Shown here: piece by piece, positions 16,047-23,933 of the stretch
How positions within the stretch are numbered: the first letter of the stretch is position 1
Layout of the letters: each line of letters begins with the position of its first letter
NCBI GenBank assembly: GCA_910584935.1
Contig: CAJUDU010000020.1
Coordinates: forward strand, 1-39,255
DNA from: an uncultured Butyricicoccus sp.
Lineage (GTDB): Bacteria > Bacillota > Clostridia > Oscillospirales > Butyricicoccaceae
Direction of reading: 5' to 3'
DNA length: 39,255 nucleotides
Program-made: the position numbers and the translations under genes
The notes under the pieces: generated by a model
Seen by the model: the letters and a program-made list of their open reading frames with translations, nothing else
What the model was told of the DNA's origin: nothing
The model's database searches: none

Positions 16047-16069
16047 CTGCTGGTTTTGCATTTTCTGCA

Positions 16070-17860
16070 TTAATATTTGCTGTAATCAAAGCCGGCAGGT
16101 TCCGCGGACACGGTTTCCTGCGCCTGCGGCGCGGGTGCGGGCGGGATGTAGCCGCCATCTTTTTTCAGCGTGAAGCGGGACATCAGCTGATCCATAATCT
16201 GCGACTGGCTGGAAAGCTGTTCGCTGGCAGCGGCAGTTTCCTCGCTGGTGGCGGAGTTGGTCTGCACGACAGCGGAAATCTGGTCAATGCCTTCGCGGAT
16301 CTGCTCAATGGATTCTGCCTGACGTACGCTGGCAGTCGCGATATCGCCCATCATGCCAACGGCCTGACTAGTAAGGTTTTTAGTCAGTTCCAGCGCTTCA
16401 GATACGTCTGTGACATAGCCGCTGCCCTTCTGCACAGCAACAATCGCGTTTTCAATGCGTTCCTTCGTTGCCTTGGCAGCCTCATCAGACTTAGAAGCAA
16501 GGTTACGCACTTCATCTGCGACAACGGCAAAGCCCTTGCCGGCAGAACCTGCGCGAGCTGCTTCTACAGCGGCGTTCAGCGCAAGAATATTGGTCTGGAA
16601 TGCAATATTTTCAATGGTATCAATAATGGCGCGGACTTCTTCGGCAGCGCTCTTGATTTCGTCCATCGCGGATACCATATGTCCCATATGACCGCTGCAC
16701 GCGAGCACCTGACCGCCTGCTTCATCTGCCATTGCCTTAGATTTCTGGGCAAGTTCGGAGTTCTGGACTGCACCCTGGGTAATCTCGGCAACTGTTGCGG
16801 AGAGTTCCTCAACCGCGCTTGCCTGCTGGGTTGCGCCCTGTGCAAGTGCCTGCGCACTGTTAGATACCTGGTCTGCGCCGGAAGATACCTGGTCAGAAGA
16901 CTGGGCAATCTGTGCCAGTGCATCGCTGAGGCTGTTATTAATACGGTGGATGGATTCCAATACCGGCTGCAAATCGCCAACATAAGATTCGCGGTTGCGA
17001 GAACGGATATCAAAGTTACCATCTGCCATAGCGCCGAGAACATATTCGATATCATTGATAACGGCAGTCAAATCATCAACCACTAATTTAGAAGCTGCAA
17101 CCATATCACCGATTTCATCCTGCGAGTCGATAGACGGCAGCGGGGAATGTAAATCGCCATGGGCAAGTGCCTGGAGGCGTTCAACACAAGCAGCCAGCGG
17201 CTTTGCGATATCCTTGGAAATCTTAGAAGTCACCATTAACCCAAGCAGCAGCGCAATAATAATCAATGCAAACACGATAACCCGGCAGATAACAACAACA
17301 TTTGCAACCTGTTCGCGCATTTCGTCGCCCTGGCGGACTTTTTCATTCATCAGGCTGCTTAAACTGTCATAGATCGCGTCATAGGAGGTATCGAGTTCTG
17401 ACGTCAGGCGGCTTTGCAGCTGGCGCATAGTAAATTCATCCGTAATGCTTACGCCTTGATCTGCCAGTTCTTTTGCCAGCGTCTGGTATGTACCCCACGC
17501 GGTTTTTGCCGTAGCAAACTGGGATTTTGCCGTATCACTTTGCAGTGATGATTCGACTTCATCCATATATTGCTGTATGTTGGAAATCAAATCCGGAATC
17601 TCACTTTTTGCTGACTGGCTGGCTGATGCATCAATGTAGCTGATTGCGTCATGGACTCTGCCATCAAGCTGGGCAAGGTCACCCATTGCCATGCCGACAT
17701 CGCCCTGTGCAAACCCAAAATAGGTAAGCCCATCGTCATACCGCTGTTGGATATCGGACATCAGGAAGGTACTCACAAGACCTGAAATACTCGCCAGGAT
17801 TGCAATACCAATTACGGAAATCGTAATTTTCTTCCTGACCTTAAGATTTTTGAACTTCAT
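16070..17860 (-). CDS. Methyl-accepting chemotaxis protein
   Basis: 596 residues. A first membrane segment (about 12-35) and a second (about 190-213) enclose a helical extracytoplasmic sensor of four-helix-bundle type (about 36-188, rich in Ala/Gln/Asp/Ser). HAMP follows (about 214-270), then a long signalling coiled coil whose tip has the invariant NIAFQTNILALNAAVEAARA and DEVRNLASKS. No CheR-tethering pentapeptide is visible; the end reads FDYSKY. The receptor controls CheA through CheW. It is 63 bp downstream of fliS and probably belongs to the fliD-fliS unit, an unusual partner for it. The ligand cannot be inferred. Confidence 0.95.
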   Translation of the reverse strand: MKFKNLKVRKKITISVIGIAILASISGLVSTFLMSDIQQRYDDGLTYFGFAQGDVGMAMGDLAQLDGRVHDAISYIDASASQSAKSEIPDLISNIQQYMDEVESSLQSDTAKSQFATAKTAWGTYQTLAKELADQGVSITDEFTMRQLQSRLTSELDTSYDAIYDSLSSLMNEKVRQGDEMREQVANVVVICRVIVFALIIIALLLGLMVTSKISKDIAKPLAACVERLQALAHGDLHSPLPSIDSQDEIGDMVAASKLVVDDLTAVINDIEYVLGAMADGNFDIRSRNRESYVGDLQPVLESIHRINNSLSDALAQIAQSSDQVSSGADQVSNSAQALAQGATQQASAVEELSATVAEITQGAVQNSELAQKSKAMADEAGGQVLACSGHMGHMVSAMDEIKSAAEEVRAIIDTIENIAFQTNILALNAAVEAARAGSAGKGFAVVADEVRNLASKSDEAAKATKERIENAIVAVQKGSGYVTDVSEALELTKNLTSQAVGMMGDIATASVRQAESIEQIREGIDQISAVVQTNSATSEETAAASEQLSSQSQIMDQLMSRFTLKKDGGYIPPAPAPQAQETVSAEPAGFDYSKY

Positions 17861-17923
17861 TTCAAAGCTCTCCTTACTTAGAATATTTTAATATGGCTGC
17901 CCGCCAGCAAATGCGGCGGATGA

Positions 17924-18310
17924 TTATGGCTGTTTTGACTGGTCTGCGCAGTTTTTATCCGCAACTCGGAATGTATCCCGTAAATCGGCCAGCATTGGAC
18001 GGATTTTATCGAGTTCGGCTTTATTCCGCCCAAGCTTAATGCGATTGAGTTCATAGCTGAAAAAATCATAGAGCCTGTGCAAATCCCGGCTGATGGGATA
18101 TTGTGGGTCAAGCGTATCATCAAGATAGCGCAGAATTGCCAAGCTGCGGTCAACTGATTCATCAAGCAGCGGATAATTTTGCTGTGCAAGTGCCAGTTCA
18201 CAACGTCCCAGCCGTTTTACCAGTTCGTCATACAGCAGGAGCAAAAGCTCGTTGGAGGTCATAGAGTTTATGGACTGTTCCTTATACTGCTGATAGCCTT
18301 TGTTCTCCAT
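17924..18310 (-). CDS. fliS: Flagellin export chaperone FliS
   Basis: 128 residues of mainly alpha-helical sequence beginning with the FliS pattern YQQYKEQSINSMTSNELLLLL, shortened here as YQQYKEQSI and SNELLLLLYD, followed by ELNRIKLGRNKAELD. FliS binds the disordered C terminus of flagellin and keeps it unpolymerised until export. AAGGAG lies 5 nt before ATG 18308-18310. It starts 17 bp after fliD, the usual fliD-fliS pair. Confidence 0.96.
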   Translation of the reverse strand: MENKGYQQYKEQSINSMTSNELLLLLYDELVKRLGRCELALAQQNYPLLDESVDRSLAILRYLDDTLDPQYPISRDLHRLYDFFSYELNRIKLGRNKAELDKIRPMLADLRDTFRVADKNCADQSKQP

Positions 18311-18327
18311 AATGACTCCTTACTATG

Positions 18328-20817
18328 TTAGCTTCCGTTGCCCATCATCAAGCCGGACAACATAGAGCTTTGGTTATTCATCTGAGCCATTAACTGTTCC
18401 AGCGCAGTGAATTGTTGGGTATAATAATCCACACGGTCGCTCATTTTGTCCTGCCATTTTTCGATCTGGTTGGTCAGGTTATCGTATTCGGTTTGCAATG
18501 TATTGCTATTGATAGAAGTTGGTGCAAAGGCAGAACCTGCGCGCTGAATGAGAATGCCAGGGCTGCCAGTCGATGTGTTTGCATACATATCCAGCACATC
18601 TTTCACATTCTTCATCAGCCCATCGGATTCCGCACCATTTTCCTTGGATTTGGTGAAGATATCACGCACGCTGTCCGGATCGCTTTCCAGCGCTTCGCGC
18701 AGCTTGTTGGTATCCAGATCCAATGTCGTCAGGTAGGAAGAATATGAAGTGGTAATGCCGATTTTCGCAAGCGCATTGCTGTTTTCGCCGGTCTGATCGC
18801 CCACTGCGGTAATTGCCGAACGCAGTTTATCATGCAGGGTAGACAAATCGCTTTCGCCGAACAGGATGCCTTGTTTTGCCTTTGCTTCATAGGCTTCAAT
18901 TGCGGCGTCACTCATAGTTTCCTTATCGCTGTCGGTCAGCGGCATATAGCGATCCTTGGAGGATTTGGTTGCCGGAAGGGTTGCATATTGCTCACGGATT
19001 TCCGTAACCAGTGCGTTGTAATCATCAACAAAGGTCTGGATTGCATCAATGATGGTATCACTATCTGTTTTGGTTTCAAAAGTGATGGGGTCTGCCGCTT
19101 TATCGAGTACATCTGTCGGCTTTCCGTCCGAATCCAGCTTATAGCCGAAAGTGCCCTTCAAGGTAATAGACAAGCCATCCAAATCGACAGTGTTGGAAGA
19201 ACGAACCATATCCATTGGGGTGCCGTTGACAGTCGCGGTAAAAATAGCATCCTGACCGGCTTCAAATTTGGTTCCAGCTGGTTCTGCTCCATCCTTAAAG
19301 CCAAAAATCTCTGCCAGTGGCCCACTCATTTCAACTTTGCCAGCAGCGCCGGTTTCGGTTGCCGTGATGGAAAATTCATTGGTCAGCTTGGAATAGCTGA
19401 TGTTCACACCAGCATCTTTGTTGCTGTTGATGCTGTTCATCATGCTTTCCAGGGTTGTATTCTTGTCAAATTCAATGGTTGTACCATTGATGGTGATGGA
19501 TTTCTTTATTGGGTTTCCATCTTTGTCTTCTGTTGCTCCATCATAGTTTTGGAAAGCTTTTTCACCAAGGATTTCGCCAAGTGTCCGGCTGGTGTTGACA
19601 TAAGTGCTGACGCCCTTATCTGTCAAGCCAAACGCCTTGCCAACCTCAGATGTAACATTCAGCGTAGAACCCTTTGCAACCTGGAATGTAAAAGATGGGG
19701 CTGGATTACCTTCTGTATCCGTCCCGTCCAAAACGCCAACGGTTACCTTGCCTTCGCCAAACTTTTCCGCAAGTTTTACATTTAGCTGTGCTGCAAAGCT
19801 GTTTACGTAATCTTGATTGCCAACACTGGTTTCATCACCAAATGCTGGTATGCCAGCTTTCACAGCGTCCATAAAATCCTTATCAAAGGTGATGGTTTTG
19901 GTGGTGCCATTGAAGGTGAAATCCATAGACTTCCCTTGCAGGTATGTCATGGTTGGAACCTCAGTGGACAGCTTTTTATCGCCCACGTTGATGCTGGTTG
20001 CATCTTCGCCAGGGTCAAGTCCCAATGTCGTTTTTGCATGGCCGCTTGCGCTGCTGATATAGACGCTGTTGCCTGCGCTGGACTTATCCGCAAAGCTAAT
20101 TACGCCATTGCTGTCAACCTTTACATCAATACGGTCGCTTGCCTTGACATATTCGCCATTGCCGGCCTTCACATAAGATTCTTCCAGTTTTTCGCGGATG
20201 CCATCTGCCAATTCTTCGGCATTTTTATATGTATCCAGTTCGCCAAAACTCAGATACACGCTGCTGCCGCCATATTTAATGGTCATGCTGCCATCTATTG
20301 TGCTGACATCGGTTTTGCCGCTGAGATCAAAACCGGCACCGCTTACGGTAAGCGTTTTGCCATCTGCACTCTGAACAGCCGCAAGTTTCCCTGCCGCTGT
20401 ATTATTTGCGCCAATGGTATATTTTGCAGCGGTGGCAAGCTGTTTGATTGCATCAATGCGCACATCACTGCTGGTACGCCCAGACGCGGATACTTTGGAC
20501 GCATTATCGCCGCCTGCGGTTGTCAGCACAGCTTTATTGAAAAAGCTCTGGCTGAACAAGTTGGTGCTGGAGGTATAGGATGTATATTTCCGCGTCATGG
20601 CAACCATTTTGTCAATAATGCTGCGGTATGCATCCTGTTTCCACTGTACCAATTCTTGTTGCTGTTGCAGGGAAGTGATTTTGGATTTATAACCAGACAC
20701 TGCGTTTTCAATCAGGGTTTCGGTATCCAGACCGCTGGCTAGACCGCTGATCACGTTTCGGTTGCCATAAATACTGGTTGCACTGCTGCTACCGGTTAAA
20801 CTGCTGATAGACGCCAT
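18328..20817 (-). CDS. fliD: Flagellar filament cap protein FliD
   Basis: 829 residues, much longer than the roughly 500 of B. subtilis FliD. The N-terminal cap helix region has NVISGLASGLDTETLIENAV and the segment LVQWKQDAYRSI. The C-terminal half has DAIQTFVDDYNALVTEI and a closing coiled coil with LTNQIEKWQDKM. The middle (about 120-560) is enlarged with Flagellin_IN-like modules, for example SITINGTTIEFD. FliD caps the filament tip and catalyses flagellin insertion. ATG 20815-20817 is preferred over a TTG three codons upstream because ATAGGAG lies 9 nt before the ATG. A sigma28-like promoter lies about 170 bp upstream. Confidence 0.95.
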   Translation of the reverse strand: MASISSLTGSSSATSIYGNRNVISGLASGLDTETLIENAVSGYKSKITSLQQQQELVQWKQDAYRSIIDKMVAMTRKYTSYTSSTNLFSQSFFNKAVLTTAGGDNASKVSASGRTSSDVRIDAIKQLATAAKYTIGANNTAAGKLAAVQSADGKTLTVSGAGFDLSGKTDVSTIDGSMTIKYGGSSVYLSFGELDTYKNAEELADGIREKLEESYVKAGNGEYVKASDRIDVKVDSNGVISFADKSSAGNSVYISSASGHAKTTLGLDPGEDATSINVGDKKLSTEVPTMTYLQGKSMDFTFNGTTKTITFDKDFMDAVKAGIPAFGDETSVGNQDYVNSFAAQLNVKLAEKFGEGKVTVGVLDGTDTEGNPAPSFTFQVAKGSTLNVTSEVGKAFGLTDKGVSTYVNTSRTLGEILGEKAFQNYDGATEDKDGNPIKKSITINGTTIEFDKNTTLESMMNSINSNKDAGVNISYSKLTNEFSITATETGAAGKVEMSGPLAEIFGFKDGAEPAGTKFEAGQDAIFTATVNGTPMDMVRSSNTVDLDGLSITLKGTFGYKLDSDGKPTDVLDKAADPITFETKTDSDTIIDAIQTFVDDYNALVTEIREQYATLPATKSSKDRYMPLTDSDKETMSDAAIEAYEAKAKQGILFGESDLSTLHDKLRSAITAVGDQTGENSNALAKIGITTSYSSYLTTLDLDTNKLREALESDPDSVRDIFTKSKENGAESDGLMKNVKDVLDMYANTSTGSPGILIQRAGSAFAPTSINSNTLQTEYDNLTNQIEKWQDKMSDRVDYYTQQFTALEQLMAQMNNQSSMLSGLMMGNGS

Positions 20818-20987
20818 ATCACTCAACTCCTATCCATTTCATGATTTGTAAGATTACTTTTGGAAAAAACCAACGCACAGGTGCTAACTCTTTTCACATT
20901 TATATCGAAATATAAATAGCGGGTGGTTTTTTGGGAAAAAGCCAAGCCCGACAGGGCAACGCCATCTGCTGCTGTTCTTCATTATTT

Positions 20988-21014
20988 ATATCGACACATT
21001 TACGGGAAAAGTTA
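20988..21014 (-). promoter_or_regulatory. Sigma28-like promoter of fliD-fliS-mcp
   Basis: Minus strand: TAAC (21011-21014), 15-nt spacer beginning TTTTCCCG, GTCGATAT (20988-20995). The -35 surroundings match those of the flagellin element (TTACTTTTCC there, TAACTTTTCC here). A second ATTTATATCGA lies at 20898-20908 without a good -35. The leader before fliD would be about 165 nt. The rest of the 271-bp gap shows nothing recognisable. Confidence 0.65.
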
Positions 21015-21088
21015 GCTGCACGCCGCAAACAAATTCATCCTTTTGCCCGTAAATGTATGGAATCCACAGAAAGAGGGTGCATTTGAAC

Positions 21089-21424
21089 ATGGCAAACACA
21101 AATGGTCAGGCAGGCACGCCGGCTGACGCTCCGGTCTGCCTCAATGTGATGCAGGAAATCGTAGAGGAAAAAGCGGACAAATACATGGGCAAAGCGAATA
21201 TGTGCTGCTGCCCACGCTGCCGCATTGATGTCATTGCGCTGACGCTCAGCCGCCTGCCATCGAAATATGTGGTTGTGCCGTCGCATGAACGGCTGCCAAT
21301 GGTATCGGTTTATGAGGAGCGTTACAGCACCTCCATCATTTCCAATTTAATGTGGGCGTGCGAACGGGTACGTGACAATCCGCGGCATGATGAAGGTGAA
21401 CAACGTGTTGCCTTCTGCCGCTGA
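21089..21424 (+). CDS. ComFB-family protein
   Basis: 111 residues, the only convincing plus-strand gene in the motility region. The pattern is that of ComFB (late competence development family): NVMQEIVEEKADKYMG, then CCCPRCRIDVIALTLSRLP and KYVV. Several ComFB proteins, notably in cyanobacteria, have been reported to bind cyclic dinucleotides. ATG 21089-21091 has AGAGGGTG upstream; an in-frame ATG at 21053 would add 12 residues but lacks a ribosome binding site. It lies tail to tail with csrA and shares its terminator. A link between a second messenger and motility is a reasonable guess but is not shown by the sequence. Confidence 0.82.
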   Translation: MANTNGQAGTPADAPVCLNVMQEIVEEKADKYMGKANMCCCPRCRIDVIALTLSRLPSKYVVVPSHERLPMVSVYEERYSTSIISNLMWACERVRDNPRHDEGEQRVAFCR

Positions 21425-21437
21425 CTTCCGGCAAAAC

Positions 21438-21476
21438 AGGCGGTTCGGGATTTTTTCCGTGCCGCCTATTTTTTTT
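21438..21476. terminator. Bidirectional terminator between comFB-like gene and csrA
   Basis: AGGCGG (21438-21443) pairs with CCGCCT (21462-21467), extended by CGG/CCG. A T8 run follows on the plus strand and GTTTT on the minus strand. The csrA stop codon (21466-21468) falls in the stem. Confidence 0.8.
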
Positions 21477-21714
21477 GCCCGCTGCCCGGGTGCGGCAACT
21501 GCCCAATGGCTTCAAGAAGCACATTCGGCGCTGCTGCATGGGCTGCATCCTGGTTGACACGCATTGCGCTGACAAGTTCCTCACGCAACACAGTAATTTC
21601 TTTTGGGGCATCAATTGCCAGCCTGACGCCGCCATCTTCAGTGCTGATGACTGTGATTTTAATATTATCGCCAATCAGCAGTGATTCCCCTGCTTTGCGC
21701 CGGAGGATCAGCAT
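21466..21714 (-). CDS. csrA: Carbon storage regulator CsrA
   Basis: 82 residues with the classic start MLILRRKAGESLLIGDNI, then VRLAIDAPKEITVLREEL. The RNA-contacting residues at both edges, including the LREE arginine equivalent to E. coli R44, are present. CsrA dimers bind GGA motifs near ribosome binding sites. It follows fliW with a TGATG overlap, so the two are translationally coupled, and it has GAGGTG upstream. In Bacillus, FliW sequesters CsrA until flagellin titrates FliW away; the flagellin leader in this window has fitting GGA sites. The C-terminal tail is slightly longer than usual. Confidence 0.97.
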   Translation of the reverse strand: MLILRRKAGESLLIGDNIKITVISTEDGGVRLAIDAPKEITVLREELVSAMRVNQDAAHAAAPNVLLEAIGQLPHPGSGQKK

Positions 21715-22160
21715 CAGACTTCACCTCTCCCTTCAAACTCCGCAAGCCGGTGACGCATCCCATAGGTATCACCTTCCAAAATAACCTGCATTGCCTGGCG
21801 GGTATCATCATTGATAACCACTGGGCATTTCATATTGAGGGTGCTTTCTGCGGCTGGGCTTTTGACAACGCACAGCACATAATAGCATAATTCCCGGCTG
21901 TCCGCCACGCCTAACGCTTTGAGTTCCTCCTTTTGCAGCACAGGTGCATATGCCGGGTTCACCATAAATGGGTTCATGACGACAAATGCCAGATCCGGAT
22001 CTGCAAGGCTTTGCAGGCACAGGAGCGCGGATTCACCTCCCTCAAATGGGAGAAGCAGAAATTCCCGCTCGCTTTCAAACGCGAACAGCCCTTTGGGAAA
22101 GGTCAATGTATCTGTTTTTTCGTATTCAATTTCTCCGAAATATTTTGTTGCTGTTTTCAA
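21714..22160 (-). CDS. fliW: Flagellar assembly factor FliW
   Basis: 148 residues. I place the start at TTG 22158-22160 because AGGAGGGG lies 5 nt upstream and the protein then begins KTATKYFGEIEY, the family's usual opening; a start 33 bp upstream would put the ribosome binding site inside the gene. Further family features are FPKGLFAFE, ALLCLQSLADPDLAFVVMNP and GDTYGMRHRL. FliW binds either flagellin or CsrA and so relieves CsrA repression of flagellin translation. It lies between yviE and csrA, as in B. subtilis. Confidence 0.95.
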   Translation of the reverse strand: MKTATKYFGEIEYEKTDTLTFPKGLFAFESEREFLLLPFEGGESALLCLQSLADPDLAFVVMNPFMVNPAYAPVLQKEELKALGVADSRELCYYVLCVVKSPAAESTLNMKCPVVINDDTRQAMQVILEGDTYGMRHRLAEFEGRGEV

Positions 22161-22182
22161 ACAGTCCCCTCCTGAAAAAAAG

Positions 22183-22794
22183 TTACGCCTCAATATCTAC
22201 TGGTTTATAGTTTGGGTCAGCAGATGGCGGAACATACAATGCGCCGCCCACATATTTAATAATGACATCTGGCTGTTGTGCCACGGAAATCTCGATATCA
22301 CCTGGGACAAACTCAAAGCTGGCGTCCTCAATCTTCCAGTCAAAATTCAGTTTATCCATTTCATAGCGGATTTGCATTTCTGCGGGTTCCCAATCGATAT
22401 TGACGCCGCCTTTCGGAAGGAAATCTAAACCAAACTCCATTTTTATATCCTCCTGCACTGGCTGCGCGGCAATCTTTGCAAGCACATTTTCACCAATATG
22501 CGCATTGAGCAGCAATTCCCCCTGCCGCGCATAGGTTGCGGTTGCCTCATAAGCAGCCTGTTTCCCCCGCTGTGCAGCTTGCACAATACTCCTTATTGGC
22601 GTTGGGGATACCGAATTACGCGCTTCAAAGGTATCCATTTTCAGCCGGATTGGGCGGCTTTTGATGTTCATTTCACCGCTGCCCGAGCGGCTGATTTCCA
22701 TTTCGGCTGTCCCGCGGGAATACTCCAGCCGGGCATCCTTGATTTTCATCTCGATTTCAATCGGGACGGTCTTGATTTCAATCAGGGGGTACAT
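22183..22794 (-). CDS. yviE: DUF6470 family protein (YviE-like)
   Basis: 203 residues beginning MYPLIEIKTVPIEIEMKI, followed by alternating beta-type segments with EISRSGSGEMNIKSRP. The order flgL, this gene, fliW, csrA equals B. subtilis flgL-yviE-fliW-csrA, and size and repetitive beta pattern agree with YviE. ATG 22792-22794 is chosen, with AAGGAG 11 nt upstream; a GTG at 22806 sits on the ribosome binding site. No signal peptide or membrane segment is visible. The function of YviE is not known to me, and the call rests on both similarity and synteny. Confidence 0.88.
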   Translation of the reverse strand: MYPLIEIKTVPIEIEMKIKDARLEYSRGTAEMEISRSGSGEMNIKSRPIRLKMDTFEARNSVSPTPIRSIVQAAQRGKQAAYEATATYARQGELLLNAHIGENVLAKIAAQPVQEDIKMEFGLDFLPKGGVNIDWEPAEMQIRYEMDKLNFDWKIEDASFEFVPGDIEISVAQQPDVIIKYVGGALYVPPSADPNYKPVDIEA

Positions 22795-22846
22795 AAACAG
22801 CCTCACTCCTTTTTACAAAAAATAGTTTCCCACCTGTATGTAATGC

Positions 22847-23896
22847 TTATTTCATATAATCAAGCAGCGACTGGGACAAAATCTGCATCCCAATCTGAAG
22901 CCCTGCGTTATAGCTGTAACGCGCGTTCAGCAGGTCTGTAATGGCGGCTGCCGGGTCGATATCTTCGACTTCATTGATTTGGATATTCAGGCTATCCTTT
23001 GCAGCGATAAGCTGGGTTTCGTTATTTTTAAGGAAAGTGGATTTTGCGTCATGCTCAACGAATTTTTCCAGCATAGCATTTGTGGAATCCTCCATTTTGC
23101 TTACCAACTGATGGAATCGCTCGTATTTTGCGCCGTTTTCTTCCCAACTGCCATCATCTGGGCTTGCTTCAGATAGAAGCTTGCTGGCTTCCATCATTAG
23201 CGATACCGCATTCAATGGATCGCCATCAGCATCCCTGCCAAAGCCAAGGAAATCAATACCCGACAACGCAGAATTATAAACCGTGGAACTGATCGGGTTG
23301 CCTTCACTGTCCTCACGCATCCCAAGCCCGATATCAACGAAGGTAGTTTCAGCATTCATTTCTTTCAGCTTTTCATATTCGGGTGTACCTTCTTTCGCAT
23401 TAACGCTGACACCGCGATAAAGCAGTTCGCCGCTTGCCTCATCCCAGGTAAAGGGGACATTCAAGCCATCCGCACCGGCGAAAAGATAATTATCCGTATA
23501 TTTGGTGTTCATAAGCTGAACCATACCTTCTGCGGCAGCTTTAATGGTCTGTGCCCAAGTCGTACGTGCACTAGCATCCGCACCGTTTAAGGCACGCAGT
23601 CCGGAAAAGTCCCCAACTTTATTTTTGAGATCGTTTTTCACTTTATCCATTGCGCTTTCTGCCTGCTGGAAAGTCGTCATAACACGGCTGTTGCTTTCCA
23701 GTTGGTTGCAAGTGTTCCAATGGGAACGGCGGAGCTGGAATGCCCGCGCAGCAGCGGCGGGGTTTTCCGCATACGAATTGAAACTGCGTTCAGTTTGTAC
23801 CCGGATGATTGCATCACTCAGCCGCTTTTTGGATGACATCAGGTTGTTTTTATAGGTGTACATCATCGCGTTAGTTGTGACACGATATATATTCAT
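22847..23896 (-). CDS. flgL: Hook-filament junction protein FlgL
   Basis: 349 residues from ATG 23894-23896, with AAGGAG 10 nt upstream; the longer frame would overlap flgK. The N terminus MNIYRVTTNAMMYTYKNNL and the following KRLSDAIIRVQTERSF are D0/D1-type flagellin-fold sequence, and the C terminus (about 300-349) has ITDLLNARYSYNAGLQIG. FlgL is the second junction protein, between FlgK and the filament. It is 37 bp downstream of flgK. Two short DxDGDP-like strings (DSEGNP, DADGDP) occur in the central domain. Confidence 0.94.
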   Translation of the reverse strand: MNIYRVTTNAMMYTYKNNLMSSKKRLSDAIIRVQTERSFNSYAENPAAAARAFQLRRSHWNTCNQLESNSRVMTTFQQAESAMDKVKNDLKNKVGDFSGLRALNGADASARTTWAQTIKAAAEGMVQLMNTKYTDNYLFAGADGLNVPFTWDEASGELLYRGVSVNAKEGTPEYEKLKEMNAETTFVDIGLGMREDSEGNPISSTVYNSALSGIDFLGFGRDADGDPLNAVSLMMEASKLLSEASPDDGSWEENGAKYERFHQLVSKMEDSTNAMLEKFVEHDAKSTFLKNNETQLIAAKDSLNIQINEVEDIDPAAAITDLLNARYSYNAGLQIGMQILSQSLLDYMK

Positions 23897-23933
23897 GGTT
23901 GCAGTTCTCCTTCCTGAAAGGGATGTTTTATTC

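Noticed and set aside
15812..17086. Plus-strand open frame of 424 codons spanning the flagellin promoter and mcp
   Set aside because: It crosses a terminator and is antisense to the conserved signalling domain of the chemoreceptor; no ribosome binding site or protein pattern was seen.
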